From positions 1 to 13,686 of the forward strand of contig JALNYZ010000061.1 of the NCBI GenBank assembly GCA_023229575.1: a stretch of DNA of 13,686 bases, read 5' to 3'. The notes under the pieces were generated by a model. It was not told where the DNA came from, did no database searches, and saw nothing but the letters and a program-made list of their open reading frames with translations. This document shows, one piece after another, positions 5,943 through 13,252 of the stretch (positions are counted from its first letter, which is position 1; every line of letters begins with the position of its first letter). The translations under genes were made by a program, and so were the position numbers. Origin of the DNA: Prolixibacteraceae bacterium (GTDB lineage Bacteria; Bacteroidota; Bacteroidia; Bacteroidales; Prolixibacteraceae).

Positions 5943-6200
5943 TTACTTGGCTCTTTCTAAGATTTTTACTAATCTCCACCCCTTTTGTTTTGAAAGAGGG
6001 CGGGTTTCCATAATTAAGACGGTGTCGCCGATGTTACACTCGTTCTTCTCATCGTGTGCATGGAACTTGGTAGTTCTGTTCACGAATTTTCCGTAAATCG
6101 GGTGTTTCTCTTTTCCTTTTTCAGCAACTACGATCGTTTTCTCCATTTTATTGCTGACCACCACTCCGATACGCTCTTTACGAAGATTTCTTGTTTCCAT
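5943..6200 (-). CDS. rpsQ: 30S ribosomal protein S17 (uS17)
   Basis: S17 is an OB-fold protein that binds the 5' and central domains of 16S rRNA early in 30S assembly. The product reads METRNLRKERIGVVVSNKME and then KTIVVAEKGKEKHPIYGKF, with the conserved ETRPLSKQKGWRLVKILERA near the end. I chose the ATG at 6200-6198 because Bacteroidota S17 proteins begin with this METRNLRKER-type sequence, giving 85 residues. An in-frame ATGATGACA upstream would add MMT; the first of these ATGs (6209-6207) overlaps the rpmC stop as ATGA. Either start gives a working protein. The gene is one base from rplN. Confidence 0.96.
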   Translation of the reverse strand: METRNLRKERIGVVVSNKMEKTIVVAEKGKEKHPIYGKFVNRTTKFHAHDEKNECNIGDTVLIMETRPLSKQKGWRLVKILERAK

Positions 6201-6205
6201 TGTCA

Positions 6206-6403
6206 TCATTTGTTTTCAATTTGACGTTTGCGTAATTCGGTATTCAGACGGGCGATGTTTTTGCGGGCGAACCGTATTTTCATCGGATTATCAAGAGGAT
6301 TTACGCTGTGATTTAAACACATACGAACCATCTCTTCTTTCCCGATTTCTAATTTCTCTGTGATTTCGGCTGTTGTAAGCTCTTTGATTTCTTGCGTTTT
6401 CAT
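6206..6403 (-). CDS. rpmC: 50S ribosomal protein L29 (uL29)
   Basis: L29 is a two-helix protein near the polypeptide exit, beside L23, in the area where trigger factor and the signal recognition particle dock. The 65-residue product starts MKTQEIKELTTAEITEKLE and carries the conserved second-helix block KIRFARKNIARLNTELRKRQ (42-61). Its start overlaps the rplP stop as TAATG. Its TGA stop overlaps or nearly touches the start of rpsQ. The tight packing of rplP, rpmC and rpsQ suggests coupled translation. Confidence 0.97.
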   Translation of the reverse strand: MKTQEIKELTTAEITEKLEIGKEEMVRMCLNHSVNPLDNPMKIRFARKNIARLNTELRKRQIENK

Positions 6404-6837
6404 TACTCAATAATTGAAGTTTCTACAAAATCGCGTCGTACAACAAACTTAGTACTCACTGGAAATTTCTGGGCTCCCAGGCGTAAAGCTTCTTTAGCCA
6501 GATCAAAGGGGACCCCTTCGATCTCGATTAGAATGCGACCGGGAGTTACTGTTGCAACAAAACCCTCCGGTGCTCCCTTACCTTTACCCATCCGAACTTC
6601 GGCAGGCTTCTTGGTAATTGGCTTATCCGGAAAAATTCTGATCCAAATCTGTCCTTGACGCTGCATGTGACGCGTTACTGCAACACGGGCTGCCTCTATC
6701 TGGCGACCGGTGATCCATGCAGTTTCCAAGCTCTTTATGGCAAAAGATCCAAACGATAATTGGTTTCCGCGTTGCGCGTTACCTTTCAGTTTGCCCTTCT
6801 GTACTCTTCTAAATTTTACTTTCTTTGGCTGTAACAT
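6403..6837 (-). CDS. rplP: 50S ribosomal protein L16 (uL16)
   Basis: L16 helps form the A-tRNA site and is incorporated late in 50S assembly. The 144-residue product begins MLQPKKVKFRRVQKGKLKG and holds the signature RMGKGKGAPEGFVA (82-95), whose first arginine aligns with the residue hydroxylated in E. coli L16. RGNQLSFGSFAIKSLE (23-38) is also typical. Length is slightly above E. coli and normal for the phylum. It starts 33 bases after rpsC without a Shine-Dalgarno sequence, and its stop overlaps the rpmC start. Confidence 0.98.
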   Translation of the reverse strand: MLQPKKVKFRRVQKGKLKGNAQRGNQLSFGSFAIKSLETAWITGRQIEAARVAVTRHMQRQGQIWIRIFPDKPITKKPAEVRMGKGKGAPEGFVATVTPGRILIEIEGVPFDLAKEALRLGAQKFPVSTKFVVRRDFVETSIIE

Positions 6838-6870
6838 CTTGTTTCGCTTTGTCGATGATTATCAGACTAA

Positions 6871-7605
6871 TTACTTTTTACGCTTTCTAAAGCCACCCTT
6901 GCCACCGGCAGGCGGGGTCGGACGGGCATTCGTGCTACGTGTCTGCTGTGCCTGACCTACATTTGGGGAAAGATCACGTTTACCGTAAATTTCACCTCTG
7001 CAGATCCAAACCTTGATACCGATCAAACCGGTCTTGGTTAAAGCTTCAGCAAGTGCATAGTCAATATCGGCTCTTAAAGTATGTAAAGGGGTTCTACCCT
7101 CTTTGTACATTTCAGAACGGGCCATCTCTGCCCCGTTTAAACGACCGGAACACAATACTTTGATACCTTCAGCTCCCATACGCATGGTTGCTGCGATGGC
7201 CATCTTGGTTGCACGACGGTAGGCAATTTTACCTTCTACCTGGCGGGCAATGTTGTTGGCAACAATCTGGGCATCCAATTCAGGACGTTTGATCTCAAAG
7301 ATATTGATCTGAACCTCTTTTTTAGTGATCTTTTTCAACTCCTCTTTGAGTTTGTCTACCTCCTGACCACCTTTACCTATAATAATACCGGGCCTGGAAG
7401 TCTGAACAGTAATGGTGATCAGTTTCAAGGTACGCTCAATGATTATCTTCGAAATACTCGCTTTTGCAAGACGCGCATTCAGATAAGCCCTGATTTTGTG
7501 GTCCTCGATCAGTTTATCACCATAATTGTTGCCTCCGAACCAGTTGGAATCCCATCCTCTGATGATCCCAAGCCTATTAGAAATCGGATTTACTTTTTGT
7601 CCCAT
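6871..7605 (-). CDS. rpsC: 30S ribosomal protein S3 (uS3)
   Basis: S3 lies at the mRNA entry channel and contributes to mRNA helicase activity of the 30S subunit. The 244-residue product has the N-terminal MGQKVNPISNRLGIIRGWDS, the KH domain with its GKGG loop (77-80, in RPGIIIGKGGQEVDKL), and the C-terminal domain with GTRPEMYKEG-like MARSEMYKEGRTPLHTLRAD and GLIGIKVWICRGEIYGKRDL. It ends in a short low-complexity tail, ARPTPPAGGKGGFRKRKK, rich in Pro, Gly and Lys. The gene starts 4 bases after rplV and lies 33 bases before rplP. Tail length in S3 is variable between species, so it is not evidence of a defect. Confidence 0.98.
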   Translation of the reverse strand: MGQKVNPISNRLGIIRGWDSNWFGGNNYGDKLIEDHKIRAYLNARLAKASISKIIIERTLKLITITVQTSRPGIIIGKGGQEVDKLKEELKKITKKEVQINIFEIKRPELDAQIVANNIARQVEGKIAYRRATKMAIAATMRMGAEGIKVLCSGRLNGAEMARSEMYKEGRTPLHTLRADIDYALAEALTKTGLIGIKVWICRGEIYGKRDLSPNVGQAQQTRSTNARPTPPAGGKGGFRKRKK

Positions 7606-7609
7606 ATTA

Positions 7610-8026
7610 TTATTTCGTATTTTCTTCTACAACATTTTTACTTGCCAAACGGACAGTCACGTGATTTGAACGCTTTCTGATACGGTGTCCTCTCCCTTGA
7701 GGGGCCGGACGAAGACGTTTCAGCATGCGGGCCGAATCAACAAAAACTTCCTGCACGTATAGGTTGCTTTCTTCAAGTCTTACTCCTTCATTTTTAGCCT
7801 GCCAGTTTGCAACTGCCGACAAAAGGAGTTTTTCTACTCTGCGTGATGCCTCTTTGGAAGAGAACTTCAATACGTCCAGTGCACGATTTACCGCCATTCC
7901 ACGAATCATATCGGTAACAAGGCGCATCTTACGCGGCGAAGTGGGACAGTCGCGCAAAACAGCTTGACATCTCTGTTTATTTGCTTCGTTGAGCAATTCA
8001 GCGCTTTGCTTTTTTCTAGAACCCAT
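7610..8026 (-). CDS. rplV: 50S ribosomal protein L22 (uL22)
   Basis: L22 contacts all domains of 23S rRNA, and its long beta-hairpin lines the peptide exit tunnel beside L4. The 138-residue product has the helix block TSPRKMRLVTDMIRGMAVNR (29-48), then KLLLSAVANWQAKN (66-79) and the loop RPAPQGRGHRIRKRSNH (106-122). This loop carries the residues where macrolide resistance changes arise in other bacteria; it looks intact. The C-terminal tail (ASKNVVEENTK) is a little longer than in E. coli. It starts 43 bases after rpsS, behind an A-rich spacer. Confidence 0.98.
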   Translation of the reverse strand: MGSRKKQSAELLNEANKQRCQAVLRDCPTSPRKMRLVTDMIRGMAVNRALDVLKFSSKEASRRVEKLLLSAVANWQAKNEGVRLEESNLYVQEVFVDSARMLKRLRPAPQGRGHRIRKRSNHVTVRLASKNVVEENTK

Positions 8027-8069
8027 CTTGGTACTTTTTACTTCTATTATACATATCCGCGTTCATGGC

Positions 8070-8339
8070 TTATTTCTTTTTATTGCCACCATGACCCCTG
8101 AAGGTGCGGGTAGGAGAAAACTCACCCAACTTGTGTCCAACCATATTCTCAGTAACATAAACCGGAATGAACTTATTCCCGTTGTGCACTGCAATGGTGT
8201 GTCCTACAAAATCAGGCGAAATCATTGAATGTCTTGCCCACGTTTTTACGATCGACTTCTTTGCTGATTCATTGAGAACCAACACTTTTTTCTCCAACTT
8301 AAAGTCGATGAAAGGGCCTTTTTTTAACGAACGACTCAT
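8070..8339 (-). CDS. rpsS: 30S ribosomal protein S19 (uS19)
   Basis: S19 forms a complex with S13 in the head of the 30S subunit and takes part in the head-to-50S bridge. The 89-residue product begins MSRSLKKGPFIDFKLEKKV and ends with the family signature MVGHKLGEFSPTRTFRGH (66-83) followed by a lysine tail. Length is normal. It lies 22 bases after rplB and 43 before rplV, within the S10 group order. Confidence 0.98.
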   Translation of the reverse strand: MSRSLKKGPFIDFKLEKKVLVLNESAKKSIVKTWARHSMISPDFVGHTIAVHNGNKFIPVYVTENMVGHKLGEFSPTRTFRGHGGNKKK

Positions 8340-8361
8340 AATCTACTCAGTTTTTTCGCGA

Positions 8362-9189
8362 TTATTTTTTTCTACGTTCAATAATGTACTTGGTCGAAGA
8401 TTTTTTCTTCGAGCGGGTTTTGTAACCCTTCGCAAGCAACCCTTTACGTGAACGCGGATGTCCACCGGATGCACGTCCTTCACCACCACCCATTGGGTGA
8501 TCCACAGGGTTCATGGCTACGCCACGAACACGGGGACGACGCCCCAACCAGCGGCTTCGACCGGCTTTACCTGATCTTTCAAGGGCATGATCGGCGTTTC
8601 CTACAGTACCTATTGTTGCACGACATGCAACCAGTACCATACGTGACTCGCCTGAGGGGAGTTTGATGATGGCGTATCGTCCTTCACGTGAGGTGAGTTG
8701 CGCATAGGTACCGGCCGAGCGGGCCATAATACCGCCCTGACCAGGATGCAACTCAATGTTGTGAACGATTGTACCAAGAGGTATTTTTCCAAGAGGTAGC
8801 GAATTACCGATCTCAGGAGCGACCTCATTTCCGCTAACAACCGTCTGACCTACTTCCAGGCCATTGGGTGCCAACATGTAGCGCTTCTCTCCATCGGCAT
8901 ATACCAAGAGTGCGATACGAGCCGTACGATTTGGATCGTATTGGATCGAATCAACGCGTGCCGGAATGTTGTCCTTCTCACGGACAAAATCAATCACACG
9001 GTATTTTCTCTTGTGCCCGCCACCTATATACCTCATTGTCATCACACCGCTGGTATTTCTACCACCGGTACTCTTCATGGGCCTTAACAATGATTTTTCA
9101 GGTGTATTGCCAGTTGTAATTGAGTCAAAAGTACCAATCACTTTGTGCCTTTGACCCGGAGTTACAGGTTTTAACTTTCTAACTGCCAT
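8362..9189 (-). CDS. rplB: 50S ribosomal protein L2 (uL2)
   Basis: L2 is one of the most conserved large-subunit proteins. It is needed for subunit joining and for peptidyl-transferase function. The 275-residue product shows the N-terminal RNA-binding OB-like domain, with GGRNTSGVMTMRYIGGGHKR (42-61), and the C-terminal SH3-like domain with MARSAGTYAQLTSREGRYA (155-173). The near-active-site block NPVDHPMGGGEGRASGGHP (227-245) includes His231, the counterpart of the key E. coli histidine. It starts 7 bases after rplW. The length is normal, with a basic tail ending ERRKK. Confidence 0.99.
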   Translation of the reverse strand: MAVRKLKPVTPGQRHKVIGTFDSITTGNTPEKSLLRPMKSTGGRNTSGVMTMRYIGGGHKRKYRVIDFVREKDNIPARVDSIQYDPNRTARIALLVYADGEKRYMLAPNGLEVGQTVVSGNEVAPEIGNSLPLGKIPLGTIVHNIELHPGQGGIMARSAGTYAQLTSREGRYAIIKLPSGESRMVLVACRATIGTVGNADHALERSGKAGRSRWLGRRPRVRGVAMNPVDHPMGGGEGRASGGHPRSRKGLLAKGYKTRSKKKSSTKYIIERRKK

Positions 9190-9196
9190 TTTTTAC

Positions 9197-9490
9197 TTAG
9201 ATATTGCTGTAAAAATCAATATTCTCTCCTTTGTTCAACGTGACAACTGCCTTTTTATAAGCATTTGTACGTCCGGTAATCACCCCACTCTTTGTAAAAC
9301 GGGATTTCAATTTACCGGCATATACCATCGTGTTGACAGAAACTACTTTAACGCCATAGATATCTTCCACGGCCTTTTTGATCTGATGCTTATCTGCCTT
9401 CTTATCTACCATGAAACCATAGCGGTTTAATTTTTCCGCTTGGGCATTCATTTTCTCGGTTACGATAGGGCGAATCAAAATTTCAACCAT
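9197..9490 (-). CDS. rplW: 50S ribosomal protein L23 (uL23)
   Basis: L23 sits at the peptide exit and is the main docking point of trigger factor and the signal recognition particle. The 97-residue product begins EILIRPIVTEKMNAQAEKLN (3-22), has FMVDKKADKHQIKKAVEDIY (26-45) with GVKVVSVNTM, and ends in a short hydrophobic-acidic tail (ENIDFYSNI). This matches bacterial L23 in length and layout. It starts 4 bases after rplD and lies 7 before rplB. Confidence 0.97.
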   Translation of the reverse strand: MVEILIRPIVTEKMNAQAEKLNRYGFMVDKKADKHQIKKAVEDIYGVKVVSVNTMVYAGKLKSRFTKSGVITGRTNAYKKAVVTLNKGENIDFYSNI

Positions 9491-9494
9491 TTTC

Positions 9495-10130
9495 TTACGC
9501 GTTAATCTTAAATAATTCCTCCAATTTAGCTACAGAACTCTCTGCCAAAACAATTTTTTTAGCTCTCATAATTTTGTAAGTACATAAGTCTGAGGTAGTT
9601 ACGACTTCTATGTTCTGTAAATTTCTGGTTGACAAATATATGTTTTTATTTGCTTCCGATAACACTATCAACGAGTTTTTATCACTGATTTTCAAATTAT
9701 TTTGAAGGGTGATAAATTCTTTCGTTTTGGGCGTTTCGATTGTGAAGTCCTCAAGAATTAAAATATCACTGCCTTGAGCCTTGTAGGTCAGGGCTGATCT
9801 GCGTGCCAACTCTTTCAGTTTCTTGTTCAATTTGAAACCATAATTCCTCGGACGTGGTCCAAACATACGGCCTCCACCACGGATGGTGCCAGATTTGATA
9901 CTTCCCGCACGGGCGCCACCGGTTCCTTTTTGCTTTTTCAGCTTCCTGGTTGATCCGGACACTTCACCACGTTCCTTGCTCTTATGGGTACCCTGACGTT
10001 GATTTGCCAGATATTGCTTCACGTCGAGATAAATCGCGTGATCGTTAGGTTCTACCGAGTAAATACTGGGATTCAGATCTACTTTTCTTCCGGTCTCTTC
10101 TCCTGCTCTGTTTAAAACTGCGATTTCCAT
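9495..10130 (-). CDS. rplD: 50S ribosomal protein L4 (uL4)
   Basis: L4 helps start 50S assembly, and its long loop reaches the exit-tunnel constriction. In E. coli it also represses the S10 operon, through a leader that is not present in this window. The 211-residue product contains the extended loop with KLKKQKGTGGARAGSIKSGT (63-82) and GGGRMFGPRPRNYGFKLNKK (85-104), and a C-terminal Rossmann-like domain with ILILEDFTIETPKTKEF. The start overlaps the rplC stop as TAATG. The 3' half (about 9530-9780) is visibly more AT-rich than the neighbouring genes, but the frame stays intact and homologous to L4 to the end. Confidence 0.97.
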   Translation of the reverse strand: MEIAVLNRAGEETGRKVDLNPSIYSVEPNDHAIYLDVKQYLANQRQGTHKSKERGEVSGSTRKLKKQKGTGGARAGSIKSGTIRGGGRMFGPRPRNYGFKLNKKLKELARRSALTYKAQGSDILILEDFTIETPKTKEFITLQNNLKISDKNSLIVLSEANKNIYLSTRNLQNIEVVTTSDLCTYKIMRAKKIVLAESSVAKLEELFKINA

Positions 10131-10747
10131 TACTTCAAGATAATTAAGTATGAATCTTTGGCTCCGGGGACAGAACCTTTTACAATTAAAAGATTGTTCT
10201 CCGGAATAACTTTCAATACCTGAAGGTTTTGAACAGTTATAGTTTTTCCACCGTCGCGTCCTGCCATACGCATTCCTTTGAATACGCGGGAAGGATAGGA
10301 AGAGGCACCGATAGAACCTGGTGCGCGCAAGCGGTTGTGCTGGCCGTGTGTGCTCTGTCCGACACCGCCGAAGCCGTGACGTTTAACAACACCCTGGAAC
10401 CCGCGTCCCTTTGATATGCCGGTAATGTCGATGAATGTATCGGCCTCAAGCATGTCAACAGTAATGACATCTCCCAGCTTCACATCGCTACCAAACCCAT
10501 CAAATTCTACCACTTTTTTCTTAGGAGTAGTACCGGCCTTTTTATTATGGCCGATTTCTGCTTTGGTCGCATGCTTCTCTTTTTTGTCGATAAATCCCAA
10601 CTGAACAGCCTCATAACCATCGGTTTTAAGGGTTCTGATCTGGGTTACCGTGCATGGACCAGCCTCAATCACAGTGCATGGGATGTTTTTCCCCTCAACA
10701 CTGAATACGGAAGTCATTCCGATTTTTTTTCCAATTAATCCTGGCAT
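10130..10747 (-). CDS. rplC: 50S ribosomal protein L3 (uL3)
   Basis: L3 is an early-assembly protein whose loop approaches the peptidyl-transferase centre. The 205-residue product starts MPGLIGKKIGMTSVFS and has the block GISKGRGFQGVVKRHGFGG (110-128). It then carries THGQHNRLRAPGSIGASSYP (133-152) with RVFKGMRMAGRDGG. At the site of the glutamine methylated by PrmB in E. coli (after GSIG) this protein has alanine (148), as is common outside gammaproteobacteria. It lies 24 bases after rpsJ and shares one base with rplD. Confidence 0.98.
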   Translation of the reverse strand: MPGLIGKKIGMTSVFSVEGKNIPCTVIEAGPCTVTQIRTLKTDGYEAVQLGFIDKKEKHATKAEIGHNKKAGTTPKKKVVEFDGFGSDVKLGDVITVDMLEADTFIDITGISKGRGFQGVVKRHGFGGVGQSTHGQHNRLRAPGSIGASSYPSRVFKGMRMAGRDGGKTITVQNLQVLKVIPENNLLIVKGSVPGAKDSYLIILK

Positions 10748-10771
10748 TTTTTCTACTTGTTAAGCAGTTTA

Positions 10772-11077
10772 TCAAACTTTAATTTCAACTTCAACACCAC
10801 TGGGCAATTCCAGTTTCATTAGGGCGTCGATCGTTTTTGCGGTTGAACTGTAAATGTCGATCAATCTCTTGTAGGAAGATAATTCGAACTGCTCCCTCGA
10901 TTTTTTATTGACGAAGGTGGATCTCAAAACCGTGAAAATACGACGGTGTGTTGGGAGTGGAATTGGACCACTAACAATAGCGCCTGTAGATTTGACAGTC
11001 TTTACAATCTTCTCAGCTGATTTGTCAACCAGATTATGATCGTACGATTTCAGTTTAATTCTGATTTTTTGACTCAT
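10772..11077 (-). CDS. rpsJ: 30S ribosomal protein S10 (uS10, NusE)
   Basis: S10 belongs to the head of the 30S subunit. As NusE it also pairs with NusB in rRNA transcription antitermination and with NusG in coupling. The 101-residue product has the full family sequence: QKIRIKLKSYDHNLVDKSAE (3-22), the ribosome-binding loop GPIPLPTHRR (37-46), and FELSSYKRLIDIYSST (64-79). In E. coli it is the first gene of its own operon behind an L4-controlled leader. Here it starts only 19 bases after fusA with no room for such a leader, so it is probably part of the same transcript as fusA. Confidence 0.98.
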   Translation of the reverse strand: MSQKIRIKLKSYDHNLVDKSAEKIVKTVKSTGAIVSGPIPLPTHRRIFTVLRSTFVNKKSREQFELSSYKRLIDIYSSTAKTIDALMKLELPSGVEVEIKV

Positions 11078-11096
11078 GATAAGAACGTATTTAGTG

Positions 11097-13205
11097 TTAT
11101 AACAACTCTGTTTTTCCTTTTACATTTTCAAGAACTGAAAGTGCAATGTTCCTTGGAACTTCTGCATAGTGGGAAAACTCCATCGTAGAGGTTGCACGGC
11201 CTGAAGAGAGGGTACGCAAGGTCGTTACGTAACCAAACTGCTCGGACAGCGGAACCAGCGCCTTGATGACACGGGCGCCGAATTTGGCATCCATACTTTC
11301 AACATGACCACGACGTCGGTTCAGGTCACCAACAATATCACCCATGTAATCGTCCGGGGTAACAACTTCCACCTTCATGATCGGCTCCAGCAAAGTCGGT
11401 TTGGCTTTGGCTGCTGCATTTCTGAAGGCTTGCTTGGCGCACAACTCAAAAGAGAGTGCATCGGAGTCAACCGGGTGGAAAGAACCATCCACCAGAACCA
11501 CCTTAAGGTTTTCGATTTTGTATCCGGCCAAAGGACCATTGTTCATAGCCTCTTTAAAGCCCTTCTCGATAGAAGGAATGTATTCACGCGGAATAGTACC
11601 CCCCTTGATCTGATCAACAAATTGAAGTCCTGTTTTGTCATCATCAACCGGACCAATGATCACGGAGATATCTGCGAATTTACCACGACCACCGGTTTGC
11701 TTCTTGAAAACTTCACGAAGGGAAACCTCCTTGGTAATGGTCTCTTTGTAGGATACCTGAGGCGCACCCTGGTTACACTCTACTTTGAATTCCCTTTTCA
11801 AACGATCGATGATAATCTCCAGGTGGAGCTCACCCATACCACGGATGATGGTCTGTCCGCTATCCAGGTCCGTATTAACCTGAAAGGTTGGATCCTCTTC
11901 GGAAAGTTTCACCAGTCCATTGGACAGTTTATCCAGGTCCTTTTGGGTTTTTGGCTCAACCGCGATACCGATTACCGGTTCCGGGAAGGTCATAGACTCA
12001 AGTACGATCGGATGATCGAGTGAACAAAGGGTATCACCTGTACGGATATCTTTGAAACCCACTGCAGCACAAATGTCGCCGGCTTCAATTACATCGCGGG
12101 GTTGTTGTTTGTTGGAGTGCATCTGGAAAAGACGTGATATACGTTCCTTCTTCCCGGTGCGGGTATTTAATACATATGAACCTGCATCAATCTTACCGGA
12201 GTAAACGCGAATGAAACACAAACGGCCAACATATGGGTCAGTGGCAATTTTGAAAGCAAGGGCTGCAAGCGGTTCGCCAACATCCGGCTTTCTCTCAATT
12301 TCAGCGCCTGTGTCCGGATCTGTACCTACGATAGAAGCCACATCCAAAGGATTGGGCAAATAGGCACAAACTGCGTCCAAAAGGGTTTGAACCCCTTTGT
12401 TTTTGAATGCTGATCCACACAACATCGGAATAATTACTCCCTTAAGCGTTGCTTTGCGAATTACATGTTTCAACTCCTCTTCAGTAATACTGTTGGAATC
12501 TTCGAAGAATTTCTCCATCAAAGTTTCATCCTGCTCGGCAACTGACTCAACCAATTTTTCGCGCCATTCCATGGCAAGTTCCATCATGTCGGCCGGGATC
12601 TCCTCAACAGAGTAGTCGGCTCCCATGGTCTCATCGTGCCATACCACTGATTTCATGGCTACAAGGTCGATGATCCCCTTGAAACGCTCTTCAGCGCCAA
12701 TTGGTATTTGGATTGGAACCGGATTGGCTCCCAACTTCTCCTTGATGTCGTTGTAAACATTGAAAAAATCGGCGCCTGCTCGGTCCATCTTGTTGATGAA
12801 TGCAATTTTAGGCACTCCGTATTTATCGGCTTGACGCCAAACAGTCTCCGATTGGGCTTCTACCCCACCTACGGCACAAAAGGTTGCAACCGCACCGTCA
12901 AGAACCCTCAACGAACGCTCCACCTCAACCGTAAAGTCGACGTGCCCCGGAGTATCAATGATATTGATCTGATGAACAATATCCTGGTATGTCCATTCAG
13001 TAAATGTCGCAGCAGAAGTGATGGTAATTCCACGCTCCTGCTCCTGTTCCATCCAGTCCATCGTTGCTGCACCATCGTGAACTTCACCAATGCGGTGAAC
13101 TTTGCCCGTATAAAACAAAATCCGCTCTGAAGTGGTTGTTTTACCGGCATCGATGTGCGCCATGATCCCGATGTTCCTGGTATTTGTAAGGTCCCTTTTC
13201 GCCAT
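11097..13205 (-). CDS. fusA: Elongation factor G
   Basis: EF-G is the GTPase that drives tRNA-mRNA translocation and, with RRF, ribosome recycling. The 702-residue product has all expected GTPase motifs: P-loop AHIDAGKT (16-23), switch I ending RGITI (58-62), DTPGH (84-88, with the catalytic-type His88) and NKMD (138-141). Domain II (for example IRVYSGKIDAGSYVLNTRTG) and domains III-V follow. Domain IV includes VDGSFHPVDSDALSFELC, whose loop reaches the decoding site, and RRRGHVESMD. Position beside rpsG and rpsJ and the intact motifs favour the main translocase rather than a paralogue such as EF-G2 or a TetM-type protection protein. It starts 47 bases after rpsG behind an A/T-rich spacer. 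No tuf gene follows, unlike the E. coli str operon. Confidence 0.98.
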   Translation of the reverse strand: MAKRDLTNTRNIGIMAHIDAGKTTTSERILFYTGKVHRIGEVHDGAATMDWMEQEQERGITITSAATFTEWTYQDIVHQINIIDTPGHVDFTVEVERSLRVLDGAVATFCAVGGVEAQSETVWRQADKYGVPKIAFINKMDRAGADFFNVYNDIKEKLGANPVPIQIPIGAEERFKGIIDLVAMKSVVWHDETMGADYSVEEIPADMMELAMEWREKLVESVAEQDETLMEKFFEDSNSITEEELKHVIRKATLKGVIIPMLCGSAFKNKGVQTLLDAVCAYLPNPLDVASIVGTDPDTGAEIERKPDVGEPLAALAFKIATDPYVGRLCFIRVYSGKIDAGSYVLNTRTGKKERISRLFQMHSNKQQPRDVIEAGDICAAVGFKDIRTGDTLCSLDHPIVLESMTFPEPVIGIAVEPKTQKDLDKLSNGLVKLSEEDPTFQVNTDLDSGQTIIRGMGELHLEIIIDRLKREFKVECNQGAPQVSYKETITKEVSLREVFKKQTGGRGKFADISVIIGPVDDDKTGLQFVDQIKGGTIPREYIPSIEKGFKEAMNNGPLAGYKIENLKVVLVDGSFHPVDSDALSFELCAKQAFRNAAAKAKPTLLEPIMKVEVVTPDDYMGDIVGDLNRRRGHVESMDAKFGARVIKALVPLSEQFGYVTTLRTLSSGRATSTMEFSHYAEVPRNIALSVLENVKGKTELL

Positions 13206-13252
13206 TATAAATTTATCGTACTAATCTAAACTAAACTATCTGAAACATCCGG

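Noticed and set aside
6444..6451. TAAGTTTG (minus strand) resembling a -7 box inside rplP
   Set aside because: It is within L16 coding sequence and no TTG lies 19-22 bases upstream.
8016..8066. Tiny 16-codon frame spanning the rpsS-rplV gap
   Set aside because: It is out of frame with rplV, very short, and the gap looks like an ordinary A-rich translation leader.
9633..9640. TATATTTG (minus strand) resembling a -7 box inside rplD
   Set aside because: The nearest upstream TTG is about 28 bases away, too far, and the site is in an AT-rich coding stretch where such matches are expected.
11304..12023. 239-codon plus-strand frame antisense to fusA
   Set aside because: It lies wholly inside a confidently assigned EF-G gene with all motifs intact; long antisense frames are common in conserved genes, and the product is not recognisable.
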